Below are positions 1-8,500 of a DNA stretch of 64,000 nt, one piece after another. Every line of letters starts with the position of its first letter. Position 1 is the stretch's first letter. The notes beneath the pieces are model-generated. The model was not told the origin of the DNA, did no database searches, and saw only the letters and a list, made by a program, of their open reading frames with translations. The stretch spans positions 1,302,001-1,366,000 of the forward strand of contig NZ_CP043808.1 of assembly GCF_008386315.1 (NCBI RefSeq), given 5' to 3'. Position numbers and translations under genes: made by a program. The stretch is from Serinicoccus marinus DSM 15273. GTDB lineage: Bacteria; Actinomycetota; Actinomycetes; Actinomycetales; Dermatophilaceae.

Positions 1-1285
1 CGCTCTTCATCGACTTCGACAACTTCTTCAGCGGGCTGCTCGCTGCAGATCCGGCCGCGGCTCTTGACGTCGTGACCAAACCGTCGATGTGGCTCAACCG
101 CCTGACAAGGGACGACGGCGGAGAGCCTGCACGCCGCTGGCTGGTGCTGCGCTGCTACGTGAACCCGGCCGGCAGCGTCAGCCACCCGGCGAAGGCCAAC
201 GAGCGGCTCTACTTCTCGACCTTCCGTCCCTATTTCACGCAGGCCGGCATCGAGGTGGTGGACTGCCCGCCGCTGACCAAGAGGGCCAAGAACGGCGCTG
301 ACATCCGCATCGCTGTCGATGTCATGACCGCGCTTCGCGGGGAGACTCGCTACGACGAGTTCGTGATCGCCTCGAGCGACGCGGACTTCACGCCGTTGCT
401 TCAGGTCTTGCGCGCCCACGACCGACGGGTCACCGTCATCTCGACCGGCAACTCCACGGCCGCATACGAAGCGCTGGCCGACCACCTGCTGGACGAGCAG
501 GACGTGATCGAGCTGACGCAGCCCGGCGGCGAGCAATTGAGTTCGGAGCGAGTGATTGAGACCGTCCCAGATCCCTCTCCCGCGGCCGGGGACGAGGTGT
601 GGGAGGAGTCGGAGTACGAGAAGTTCGCATCGATCGTCAGGTCGCACTATGTCGAAGCGGACGCTCCGATCAACCTTGCCACGCTGTCTATGCGGCTCAG
701 AGCAGAGCTCGGGGACGTGACGACACGCACCGGCTGGTTCGGGGCGGGGGGGGGGGGTTCGGGAAGGCTCTCCGCAGCCTCGAGTTGCCAAATGTCGAGT
801 TCTCTCAGCACGTGTTGTTTGATCCCGACCGTCATGAGGCACCACCCTCGTCCACCCCGACACCAGCTGTGGCCCGCCCCGCGATGGATCTGCCGCCGGT
901 CATCGCGAAGTTTCGCCAGATCACGAAACTGCCGGCGCTGGCGACCACCGACTGGGTGCAGGTCCATCAGAGCCTGGCAGCCTATGCCTGCCTGCACGAG
1001 TTCAACTTCACCGAGGCGACGCGGTGGGCACGGGATCACGCCGCGGAGGCTGGCCACGAGATCTCCCGGGCCGCCTTCACCTACGTCACCCGGGCGTGCA
1101 ACGCCGTGGGACCACCGCTGTATGCGGACCCGCCGCCGACCGAGGACCAGATCGCCGCGGCGCTGCTGGAGAACGTGCTGAACCTCGCCCGACAGTCGGG
1201 CGTGGACGTCACCGACGCCGATGTTCGAGCTCTGGCTGAATGGGTGGGGGCTGAACCTGGACCGGTCTCGGATCTTCAGCCCTGA
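1..1285 (+). pseudogene. NYN (LabA/DUF88-like) nuclease with C-terminal OST-HTH/LOTUS domain, 5'-truncated by window and frameshifted at a G tract
   Basis: The gene is already open at base 3; its start lies before the window. The first visible residues, FIDFDNFF, are the opening strand of an NYN/PIN-like nuclease. Further acidic motifs, ADIRIAVD (about 298-321) and SSDADF (about 373-390), match the metal-binding aspartates of that fold, which cleaves RNA in characterised members. A LOTUS-like region starts near 610 (YEKFASIV) and continues, after the break, as FGKALRSLELPNVEFSQH. The break is a run of 12 G at 746-757; a run of 10 or 13 would restore one frame through to the stop at 1283-1285. 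A helical C-terminal region of unknown role follows (about 880-1285). The 3' end is convergent with, and 2 bases from, the next gene. NYN-LOTUS proteins often occur in defence islands. Whether the frameshift is real, phase-variable or an error cannot be decided here. Confidence 0.8.
746..757 (+). repeat. 12-G homopolymer inside the NYN-LOTUS gene
   Basis: Twelve consecutive G residues sit where the NYN part meets the core of the LOTUS part. With 12 G the upstream frame runs into non-homologous sequence; with 10 or 13 the two halves join in frame. Tracts of this length slip during replication and are also a common sequencing-error site. Confidence 0.9.
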
Positions 1286-1287
1286 AG

Positions 1288-2289
1288 TCAGGTGAGCGGC
1301 TCGTCCCGCTCGGGGTCGAACTCGCGAGCGCCGTCCGGCCACGGCTCGTAGAGGGCCTCGTCGTCCTCGTCGAAGTAGTAGTAGTTGGCGATACCGGAGC
1401 TGTCCAGGATCAATCCAACGGGCTGAAAGTCTGCATCGACGGCCAGGAAGATCGGGTACCCGCCGGAGGCGCTCCAGAACCATGCCGAGGCTCCAAAGCG
1501 CTCGTCCTCGACGATCGGCAGCCGGCCCGGGGCGGCACCGTGGTAGATGCGGTGCCCCTCCTCGTGAATGAGGTGGCTGGCTCCTGCGGGGCCGATGCCC
1601 ACCCATCGGTTGGGGCCGCGCACCACACCCGCTTCGACCGCCCCGACGATCGTCGACGGGTCCCCCCATACGAACCGGAGAGTCAGCGCCCCGTTGCCCG
1701 GACCCTCAGAGTCAGCATTGACGACATCAATTCGGTAGTCGCCGTGCAACGTCATTCCGAGGTCGATCTCGCCGTGGCCGAGCAGGTAAATGGGGCCATC
1801 GAGGTGTAGGTGCTTGGTCACGACGTGCAGCGGCTTATTCGGCAGGCCGGCCGCGTCATGGACCAGGTCCTCCGTGAAAAGTCTCGTGACGGTGGTGTGC
1901 AGCCGGACGGACCTTGGGTCTGCAGGCGGGGTGAACTCGCCGCCGTCGACCAGCGCCTGGGGCTCGCGCATTCTTCGTCGCTCACCAGCTTCAGCGTCCA
2001 GCGTCGTCAGAATGCCGGCGGGGTCGTAAACGCCGGCCGAGTCCATCTCTGACGCATCCTGCCGCGCTTGTTGGATGCCTTCTACGGCAGAGCAGGGAAA
2101 ACGGGAGTCGAAATGGTCGAGGTCTGGGTAGGGAGCCGTGTTCAGGTCGCCATCCTCGGCTCCGTGACGAGCAAGGAGTCGCCATTGCTCGCTGAAACCG
2201 CTTCTGAAGGTAGACATTTGAGCTGTCCACTTCTCTTCCGGAGGGTAGGACTCGGGATCGTAGGGGTCCTGCAGCCAGTCAATTGCCAT
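1288..2289 (-). CDS. hypothetical protein, 333 aa, downstream of the SMC-like ATPase/HEPN pair
   Basis: Family not recognised. I chose the ATG at 2289 (protein begins MAIDWLQDPY) because a purine-rich stretch precedes it and upstream in-frame sequence is arginine-rich low complexity. The N-terminal 110 residues are acidic and proline-containing. The middle (about residues 150-220) reads as beta strands (PLHVVTKHLHLDGP, GDYRIDVVNA, LTLRFVWGD). The C-terminal third is aromatic-rich (SASGGYPIFLAVD, IANYYYFDEDDE) and resembles a DUF4241-type beta domain, weakly. There is one HEEGH string near residue 240, which fits HExxH zinc peptidases but may be chance because no third ligand is obvious. The gene lies 65 bases behind the HEPN-like gene on the same strand, so it may be a third member of that operon. 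Confidence 0.65.
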   Translation of the reverse strand: MAIDWLQDPYDPESYPPEEKWTAQMSTFRSGFSEQWRLLARHGAEDGDLNTAPYPDLDHFDSRFPCSAVEGIQQARQDASEMDSAGVYDPAGILTTLDAEAGERRRMREPQALVDGGEFTPPADPRSVRLHTTVTRLFTEDLVHDAAGLPNKPLHVVTKHLHLDGPIYLLGHGEIDLGMTLHGDYRIDVVNADSEGPGNGALTLRFVWGDPSTIVGAVEAGVVRGPNRWVGIGPAGASHLIHEEGHRIYHGAAPGRLPIVEDERFGASAWFWSASGGYPIFLAVDADFQPVGLILDSSGIANYYYFDEDDEALYEPWPDGAREFDPERDEPLT

Positions 2290-2354
2290 ACTTGTCGTCT
2301 CTTCTCTTCTCGTGCTGGCGCTGGGGATACATGTCCTTGAGGAGCGGCGCGCGC

Positions 2355-2771
2355 CTAGTACCGTGGCCGATCGTTGAGACCGGTTGTCCTCATCCTCGAC
2401 GCTTCCCGCCCTTCCACCTCGACCCTTGCCGGAGCCTCCGAGACTTCTAGTAACCGCTGCACCTGTGTCAGCAGCGCCCGGACCTCGCTCGCGTTGGGTG
2501 CCAGCTCGAAAGCGTGCTGGTGGCAGGCTCCGGACAGCCGGTTCCAGGCAAACTCTGCGTCGGCGGCGCATTCGTCACCCAGGACGGACAGACATGTCAG
2601 ACGGCTGCGCATGGACGCCCGCCGGTTGTCGTGTCCGAGCCGCTCGAGGCGCAGGACGACCCCGTCCTCGAGCGCCGATCGCGCCAACCACGCCGCCATC
2701 CGGCTCGAGCCCGTGAGCCCGCTTGCCAGCATTCGTTGGGCTCGCTCCAGGTCGGGGTGTGGATGGCTCAC
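2355..2771 (-). CDS. small HEPN-like helical protein (R-x5-H)
   Basis: A 138-residue, almost entirely alpha-helical protein. Around residues 74-100 it carries AFAWNRLSGACHQHAFEL-type sequence (read here as FAWNRLSGACHQH), in which R78 and H84 form the R-x(4-6)-H signature of HEPN ribonucleases; a conserved-looking polar helix (SEVRALLTQVQRLL) follows. Its ATG at 2771 overlaps the TGA of the upstream ATPase by four bases (ATGA), so the two are translationally coupled. HEPN proteins paired with ATPases often act as RNA-cleaving effectors in abortive infection, and that is the inferred role here. No homolog of known function was recognised, and the HEPN assignment rests on the motif and helical pattern only. 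An alternative is a non-enzymatic helical partner of the ATPase. Confidence 0.6.
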   Translation of the reverse strand: MSHPHPDLERAQRMLASGLTGSSRMAAWLARSALEDGVVLRLERLGHDNRRASMRSRLTCLSVLGDECAADAEFAWNRLSGACHQHAFELAPNASEVRALLTQVQRLLEVSEAPARVEVEGREASRMRTTGLNDRPRY

Positions 2772-5236
2772 GACCGGTTCCCCTGCTCGACGTCGCTGAC
2801 GAACCTCTTCGCGTCGTACACAGCATCCTCAAGGTTTGCTCGTGCTCCCAGACCGTCGTGCATTCCCGACGTGGAGATCCCCATGGTCTTCTTCCGGTAG
2901 GGCGCGCTGAGCCAGGACCCCAGATCGGTGCGGACCTCGTCGAAGACGGCGAGCGAGACCCTCTCGCGGGTGAGCCGGTGGGCTGTCCAGAGCGCCTCGA
3001 CGTCGTGCAGCGCCCCGCCCTCGCTCAGGCGGGAGGCGAAGAATCGGTCCCGTGCCGCCGCCTCGACGGCGAACCTGAGCACACCAGGAAGCACCTTGCG
3101 CAGGGTGTCATCCGGGAGCTCTTTGTCCCGCACGAGCGCTTCTGCGTCCCGGAGGTAGCGGCGGGCCGGGGCCTCGGACTCACGGACGCTGACCTGCGAG
3201 CACTCACCGCGCGTGACCTCGAGGATCCGCACCGGCACCTGTGCACGGCGGGCGGCAGCGGGCAGGCGGTCGTCGTGCGAGAGCACGATGACCTGGCGCG
3301 TCTCGGCCAGCTCTGACAGCAGCGTCACCAGACCGTCGACCTTGGCCGGGTCCATCGCCTGCACCGGGTCGTCGAGGACGATAAAGCGGAAGGGCGACTC
3401 GGGCAGCGCCGCTCGCGGCAGAAAGAGGGAGAGCGCCAGGGCGTGCAGCTCGCCCTGGCTCATCACGGTGAGCGCTCCAGCCTCCTCACCGTCAACGCTC
3501 GCCTCGATGCTCACCCGTCGACGGGTGGCGGTTCCCTCGAGGGTGACGCTGCCGAGGTCGACGTTGCTCTCCTGCCGCAGCATGGCCCAGGCGTGGCGGG
3601 CATGATGGTCGATGGGGGCGATCCGCTCGTTCTTGAGCGCCACGTCGTTCGTCTTCAGCCACTTAAGGGCAGCTCCGACCTCGTCGACGAGTGGCTTCTG
3701 GGTCAGCCACTGGTCGCAGTCGTCGGCAAAGGTGGCGAGCCGTGTCGCCAGTGGTGTCCAAAGGTCCTGTCGGGCCTTGAGCTCCGCGGCAGCTGCGGTA
3801 TGCAGCGCGACCAGGGCCTCCTCGAGCTCACCTCGACGCTCGCGCAGGTGGGTGACCAGTTCCGCATCGCCTGATGGGGAGGCAGACCAGGCGTCCCAGG
3901 CGTCGCGGGCGCGTCGGGTCAGGTCCGCCAGTCCATCAAGAGGAGAGCCGTTCAGAGCGACCGGGCGGGGTGTGACCAGGCTGTGGGCGGATCGGCGCGC
4001 GAGGTCCAGGTCCTGCCCCGCTCGGTCTAGCTCAGCGAACTTGATGCGCTCGTGGGCTATGTGCTGCCGGCTGCTCTCCGCCCAGCGATCGTCGAGCTCA
4101 CCTGCATTGCACACGGGACATGTCATGTCTCCGAGCTGCGCGTGCAGGTGGAGCGCCTGCTCCCGCAGCTCGACTCTCCGACGCTCGCGCTCGAGCCTGT
4201 CGACGCCGGCGTCCACCATGCCCTGGATCGCTGCGGCGAGCTTGGTCGCTGCGGTGTCGACCTCCTCCCCCCGCGGACCTGTCAGATCAATGACCGAGCG
4301 CAGCCAGGCCAGCGGACCGGAGTCCTGCGGTTGCGAACCGGTAGCGAGGGTGCGCAGGGCGGCGGGGTCTGGAGCCGACGCACGGAGGAGGGAGCCTGCC
4401 CTTTTGGCCCTCTCGTCGTCCATCTCCTTGAACTCGGCCTGCAGCGACTTGCGCTTATTCGTGAGCTCCTTCTCCGGTGCCTTGAGCGCCTTGGCCCGGG
4501 TGTCGAGCAGCTTGATGGCGGCCGCCAGCTCCTCGACCCCGAGCGCTGCGGACAACGCGTCGTACAGTCCGCTCGGTCCGCCCTCGAGCAGCCCGCCGAG
4601 CTCGTCGTAGGACATCATCGGACGGTAGGTCTGCAACGCCTTATCCCATCCGAGCGGCGTGAGGCCGGGCTGACGCTTCTCGGCCGGGCGCTGCACCCAG
4701 GTGGCGAAGGAGCTGGCCTCTGTCGCGGTGTCCTCCCACGACAGCCCGATCGTCGTCTGCCCCCGCCCCTCCTCGGCGACGCGGACCTCAACGCTGGCGG
4801 GGGCAGGCTCGTGCAGGTTGCGCCACTGCTCCTTCCACTGCACCGATCCCTTGCGACCCCACCGGTATGTCGATCCGGTCAGGGCTACCTCGAGCGCCTC
4901 AGCGAGGCTGGACTTTCCTGAGCCGTTGCGGCCCGCGACGATCGTCAGGCCTGGCTGCGGCTGCAGGTCGACCTCGACCTTCGGGCCGATCCCGCGGAAT
5001 CCCTGCACGCCCAGGCCGGACAGGAAGGCGCCCGCAGGCTCCTCTTCCTGTGCGCCAGCAGGGTCGCCTGCCTGCTTCGCGGCCTTCGCGGGCTCATTTC
5101 CACCCGCAAGGTACTCGTCCAGCGACTCGTGGCCCTCAAGTGCCGCCAGCACCAGCAGCCCGGCCTCGTCTGTGATCGACACATCGGCATCGAGGCGCTC
5201 CTCGACCCAGCGCGACAGCTCACTCCCCATGCCCAT
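2768..5236 (-). CDS. SMC/Rad50-like AAA ATPase with zinc hook and helical C-terminal extension
   Basis: An 822-residue ATP-binding cassette protein of the RecF/Rad50/SMC type. Walker A is GRNGSGKSS (about residues 103-111). A central CPVC (about 372-375) between predicted coiled coils is a Rad50-type zinc hook. The signature is SQGELHALALS and Walker B is FIVLDDPVQAMD (about 617-628), followed by a VIVLSHDD switch. About 130 C-terminal residues after the ATPase core form an extra helical domain. I chose ATG 5236 or the nearby ATG 5230, because AAAGGAGCGA lies just upstream; longer starts have no such site. The gene leads an operon with a four-base overlap into the HEPN-like gene. SMC-like ATPases in defence (for example LmuB of Lamassu) sense DNA ends and activate an effector; by analogy this one may control the HEPN-like protein. 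No LmuA or LmuC partner is present. Confidence 0.85.
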   Translation of the reverse strand: MGMGSELSRWVEERLDADVSITDEAGLLVLAALEGHESLDEYLAGGNEPAKAAKQAGDPAGAQEEEPAGAFLSGLGVQGFRGIGPKVEVDLQPQPGLTIVAGRNGSGKSSLAEALEVALTGSTYRWGRKGSVQWKEQWRNLHEPAPASVEVRVAEEGRGQTTIGLSWEDTATEASSFATWVQRPAEKRQPGLTPLGWDKALQTYRPMMSYDELGGLLEGGPSGLYDALSAALGVEELAAAIKLLDTRAKALKAPEKELTNKRKSLQAEFKEMDDERAKRAGSLLRASAPDPAALRTLATGSQPQDSGPLAWLRSVIDLTGPRGEEVDTAATKLAAAIQGMVDAGVDRLERERRRVELREQALHLHAQLGDMTCPVCNAGELDDRWAESSRQHIAHERIKFAELDRAGQDLDLARRSAHSLVTPRPVALNGSPLDGLADLTRRARDAWDAWSASPSGDAELVTHLRERRGELEEALVALHTAAAAELKARQDLWTPLATRLATFADDCDQWLTQKPLVDEVGAALKWLKTNDVALKNERIAPIDHHARHAWAMLRQESNVDLGSVTLEGTATRRRVSIEASVDGEEAGALTVMSQGELHALALSLFLPRAALPESPFRFIVLDDPVQAMDPAKVDGLVTLLSELAETRQVIVLSHDDRLPAAARRAQVPVRILEVTRGECSQVSVRESEAPARRYLRDAEALVRDKELPDDTLRKVLPGVLRFAVEAAARDRFFASRLSEGGALHDVEALWTAHRLTRERVSLAVFDEVRTDLGSWLSAPYRKKTMGISTSGMHDGLGARANLEDAVYDAKRFVSDVEQGNRS

Positions 5237-5444
5237 TCGCTCCTTTGCGACGACGATGGGAATACTCTGCACCAGAGCACCGACATTGCTTGGAACCGGG
5301 TATGTGGAGCCCACGCGTCATCTTGCGAGGACCAAGCATTGACATTGCAAAGACTCCACGCATCTGCGCAACGAAGAGATGGACGGGCGCCTCCCAACGA
5401 AGCAGCATGGGCGGTAGCGCTGCCGGAAGCCACCACTACCACTC

Positions 5445-5494
5445 GTTGGGACTTCGTCAGGGGTGCCGCCTATGCTCACCGCATTGTCCCAACG
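5445..5494 (+). promoter_or_regulatory. candidate promoter with flanking inverted repeat for the 1769-aa helicase gene
   Basis: TTGGGA (5447-5452) and TATGCT (5471-5476), 18 bases apart, make a plausible sigma-70-type promoter 34 bases before the TTG start at 5510. The 9-base string CGTTGGGAC (5445-5453) is repeated in inverse as GTCCCAACG (5486-5494), so the -10 element lies between two half-sites. A related TTGTCCCACG occurs at the start codon itself (5510-5519). This could be an operator. The rest of the 273-base divergent gap (5237-5509) shows a lone TTGACA at 5339 without a matching -10. Confidence 0.4.
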
Positions 5495-5509
5495 TCCTAG
5501 GAATCTCCG

Positions 5510-8500
5510 TTGTCCCACGCTGTTGTCCTGACAGACAAAGCCGTCCGTCTCTTCACGTTCCTGGCCAAGGCGCAGCAGCTGCGACAACGACCCGTGCGGG
5601 ACGTCGATCAGTACACCCGTGACGGTGTCGTCCGGTGGTTCGCCGACCTTCCTAAGCACGACGCGGTGCGGTGGGGCGCAGACGGCGACTGGGACGAGCA
5701 CCCCTTCCTGAGCGTGGATCGGCTGGTCGCTCCCGAGACCCCCGAGGTCCCCGACGAGCTCCGCTTCTGGCTGCGTGGCGACGCCGCGGGGCCCGACGGT
5801 GACCCGCAGCTGCGGAATGAGCTGGCCTCACCCGATGCCCCCGCGGAGAAGCTCGAGGAGCGCCCCGACGTCCAGGCGGCCTACGACCGTTGGCGTCCAC
5901 GGTGGGACGCCTGGGCGCACGAGATGCTCCGTGACGAACCGGTGCGCAGTGCCTACGCAGACCTGTTCAAGGTGTACGTGCAGGCGACGCAGAAGACGGA
6001 GGAGCTTGAGCTCCTCCTCGGCGTCGGACTGCTCTCCTGGGCCCCCGATGGGCAGGACCGTGTGCGGCGACACCTCTTCACGGTCGCCGTCACACCCCGC
6101 CTCGACGACAGCACGGGCCGCCTCGACTTCCACCTCGACGAGGCGGCAACCGGCTTGCACGCGGAGTTCGACATGCTCGACCCGCAGGTCATCCCCGACC
6201 AGTCCCTCGTGCACACCGTCGAGCAGCAGGCGCAGGGCTTCGACGGCGACCCGCTCGATCCCGAGGCTCTCGCCACCCTGGCCCGGTCCGTCGCCGTGCG
6301 GCTGCACGCCCAGGGGAGATGGGACGACGCGGCTCGTATGCCGCACCCGACGGACCATCCCGTGGTCGCCTGGGCTCCCGCCATCGTGCTCCGGCCACGC
6401 AACCGCACCGGTCTCGTGCAGGCATTCCAGGACATCGCTGCCCAGATCGAGGAGCGCGGAGAGGTTCCTGACGGTCTGCTCCCGCTGCTCGACCCGGACC
6501 GGCTGCCGCCCGTCACCGACAATGCGGCCCCAGGGGCCCTCCTCACCGTGGACGACGACGTCGTCGCACCGCTGCCTCTTAACGACGTGCAGCGCAACAT
6601 CCTCGAGCGTGTCGACACCCATGCCCAGACCCTCGTGCAGGGTCCGCCGGGGACAGGCAAGACGCACACGGCTGCTGCCTTGCTGTCACACCTGCTTGCC
6701 CAGGGGCAGCGCGTGCTCGTCACCGCACACACCGACCGGGCGCTCCACGAGGTCCGCACCAAGCTGCCCGACCAGATCCGCCCCCTGGCTGTGTCGGTCA
6801 TCGGCGCCAGTCGCGACGACCTGGCCGACCTGCGCACCGCGGTCGACACCATCGCCCGCCGCTCCACCGAGCACGACCCGCAGCAGGCGGAGCGGAAGGT
6901 GCACCAGGAACTGGCTGAGGTCGACCGGCTCAAGCAGGAGCGGCAGCTGCTCAACCGCCAGCTCGTCGACGCCCGCCAGGCGGATGTCTCCACGCACAGT
7001 GTGCACGGCTACGAGGGGACTCTCGCCTCGATCGCCAGGCAGTACCAGGACGACGCTCAGGTGCGGGCCTGGGTCGCCGGACTGGTCACCTTCCGCCCGG
7101 ACTCCCGCGCACCTCTCACCGACGAGGAGGCCCTCGAGTGGCTCAGCCTGCTGCGTGACGGCTCCCTCGAGGAGGACGCAGAGGACAGCCACCGCCCCCG
7201 GGTGGCGGTCGCCGACCTCTCGGCACCAGAGCAGTTCGCTGCCCTTGTCGTCGATGAGACGACGGCACGCACCGGCACCGAGGGGTACCACGACCTGGCT
7301 GAGGGTGCGGCAGCAGTCGCCCTGCGGGCGCTCACCTCGTCAGCCCGGCGGGAGCTGCAGGAGCGCTGCGGGCGCATCATCGCGGGCTTCCGTGACGCCG
7401 AGCGACTTGCGGCCTCGTGGGTCCCTCAGGCACTGGCCGACGTGGCGGCCGGGGAGACTGCCCCGTGGCGCGGCAGGGCCGCTGACCTGCGTCAAGGGGT
7501 CGAGCAGGTCGACCAGATCCTGGCGCGAATGCCGATCAACACCCGCGTCGACCTTGACGGGGACCCTGACCACTTGCGTCGGCTCGCGATCTCCCTGCGC
7601 GAGCACCTGGGGCCCGACGGCTCGCTCAAGACGGACCCCGGTGGCCAGGTCAAAATTGGCTTCTTCGCCCCGCCAATCGTCAAGCAGTGCCGACCCCTCC
7701 TGGAGCAGGCGCGCGTCGACGGGCTACCACCGGCGACGGCTGCCGCGCTGGACACGATCGTCGGCCACCGCGACGCGTGGACGGCGCTGGACCAGATGGA
7801 CCGGCTCTGGCCCGCTTCGGTCACGATCCCCGAGGAGGACACACCGCGCGAGAGGTTGGAGTGGCACCGCAGCCAGCTCGCCCTTCTCGACCGGGTCCTT
7901 GCGCTGGGTGACCTCATCACAGCTGAGGAGCAGGCCCTCCGCGAGGCCCGCGTGCCGGCGCCCGACTGGCGGGAGCTCTCGGACGTCGAGCGGGTCGCCA
8001 GGACCGTCGACGCCGTCGAGGCCGAGGTCGGCCTGGCCACCGCCCGCGAACCGCTAAGTGATCTGCACGCCCATGTGGAGCCCACGTCTCGGTGGCAGAG
8101 CGCCGCGCCGGCGGTCCGCAGCCTGCGGACCGCGATCGAGCAGCGCGACCACGAGGCCTACGCCACGGCATACGCGCGCCTGCAGCGGCTCGAGCAGGTG
8201 ACCGCCCACATCCAGCGACGAGACGACCTGACCGCGAGGGTGCGACGGGACGCGCCCGCGCTCGCCGAGTCGGTGGGGGCATCGGCCGACGAGCCTGAGT
8301 GGGACAAGCGCCTGGCCGGGTTCGAGGCTGCATACCGCTGGGGCACCGTCGGCGCCTGGGTCCTCGCGCAGGAGCAGGTCGACGTCAACGCGCTGCAGGC
8401 CAAGATCACCGTCGTCGACCAGCAGCTGCGGGACAGCGCGGAGCGGATCGCCGCGCAGCGCGCCTGGAGCCACGCGGTCGGACCGGACAGGCTCACTCCC

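Noticed and set aside
1540..1580. Zinc peptidase assignment for the 333-aa protein from HEEGH
   Set aside because: Single short motif without a third ligand or family context; kept only as a note.
2768..5236. Lamassu system
   Set aside because: The ATPase is LmuB-like, but no LmuA effector or LmuC is adjacent; the partner is a HEPN-like protein.
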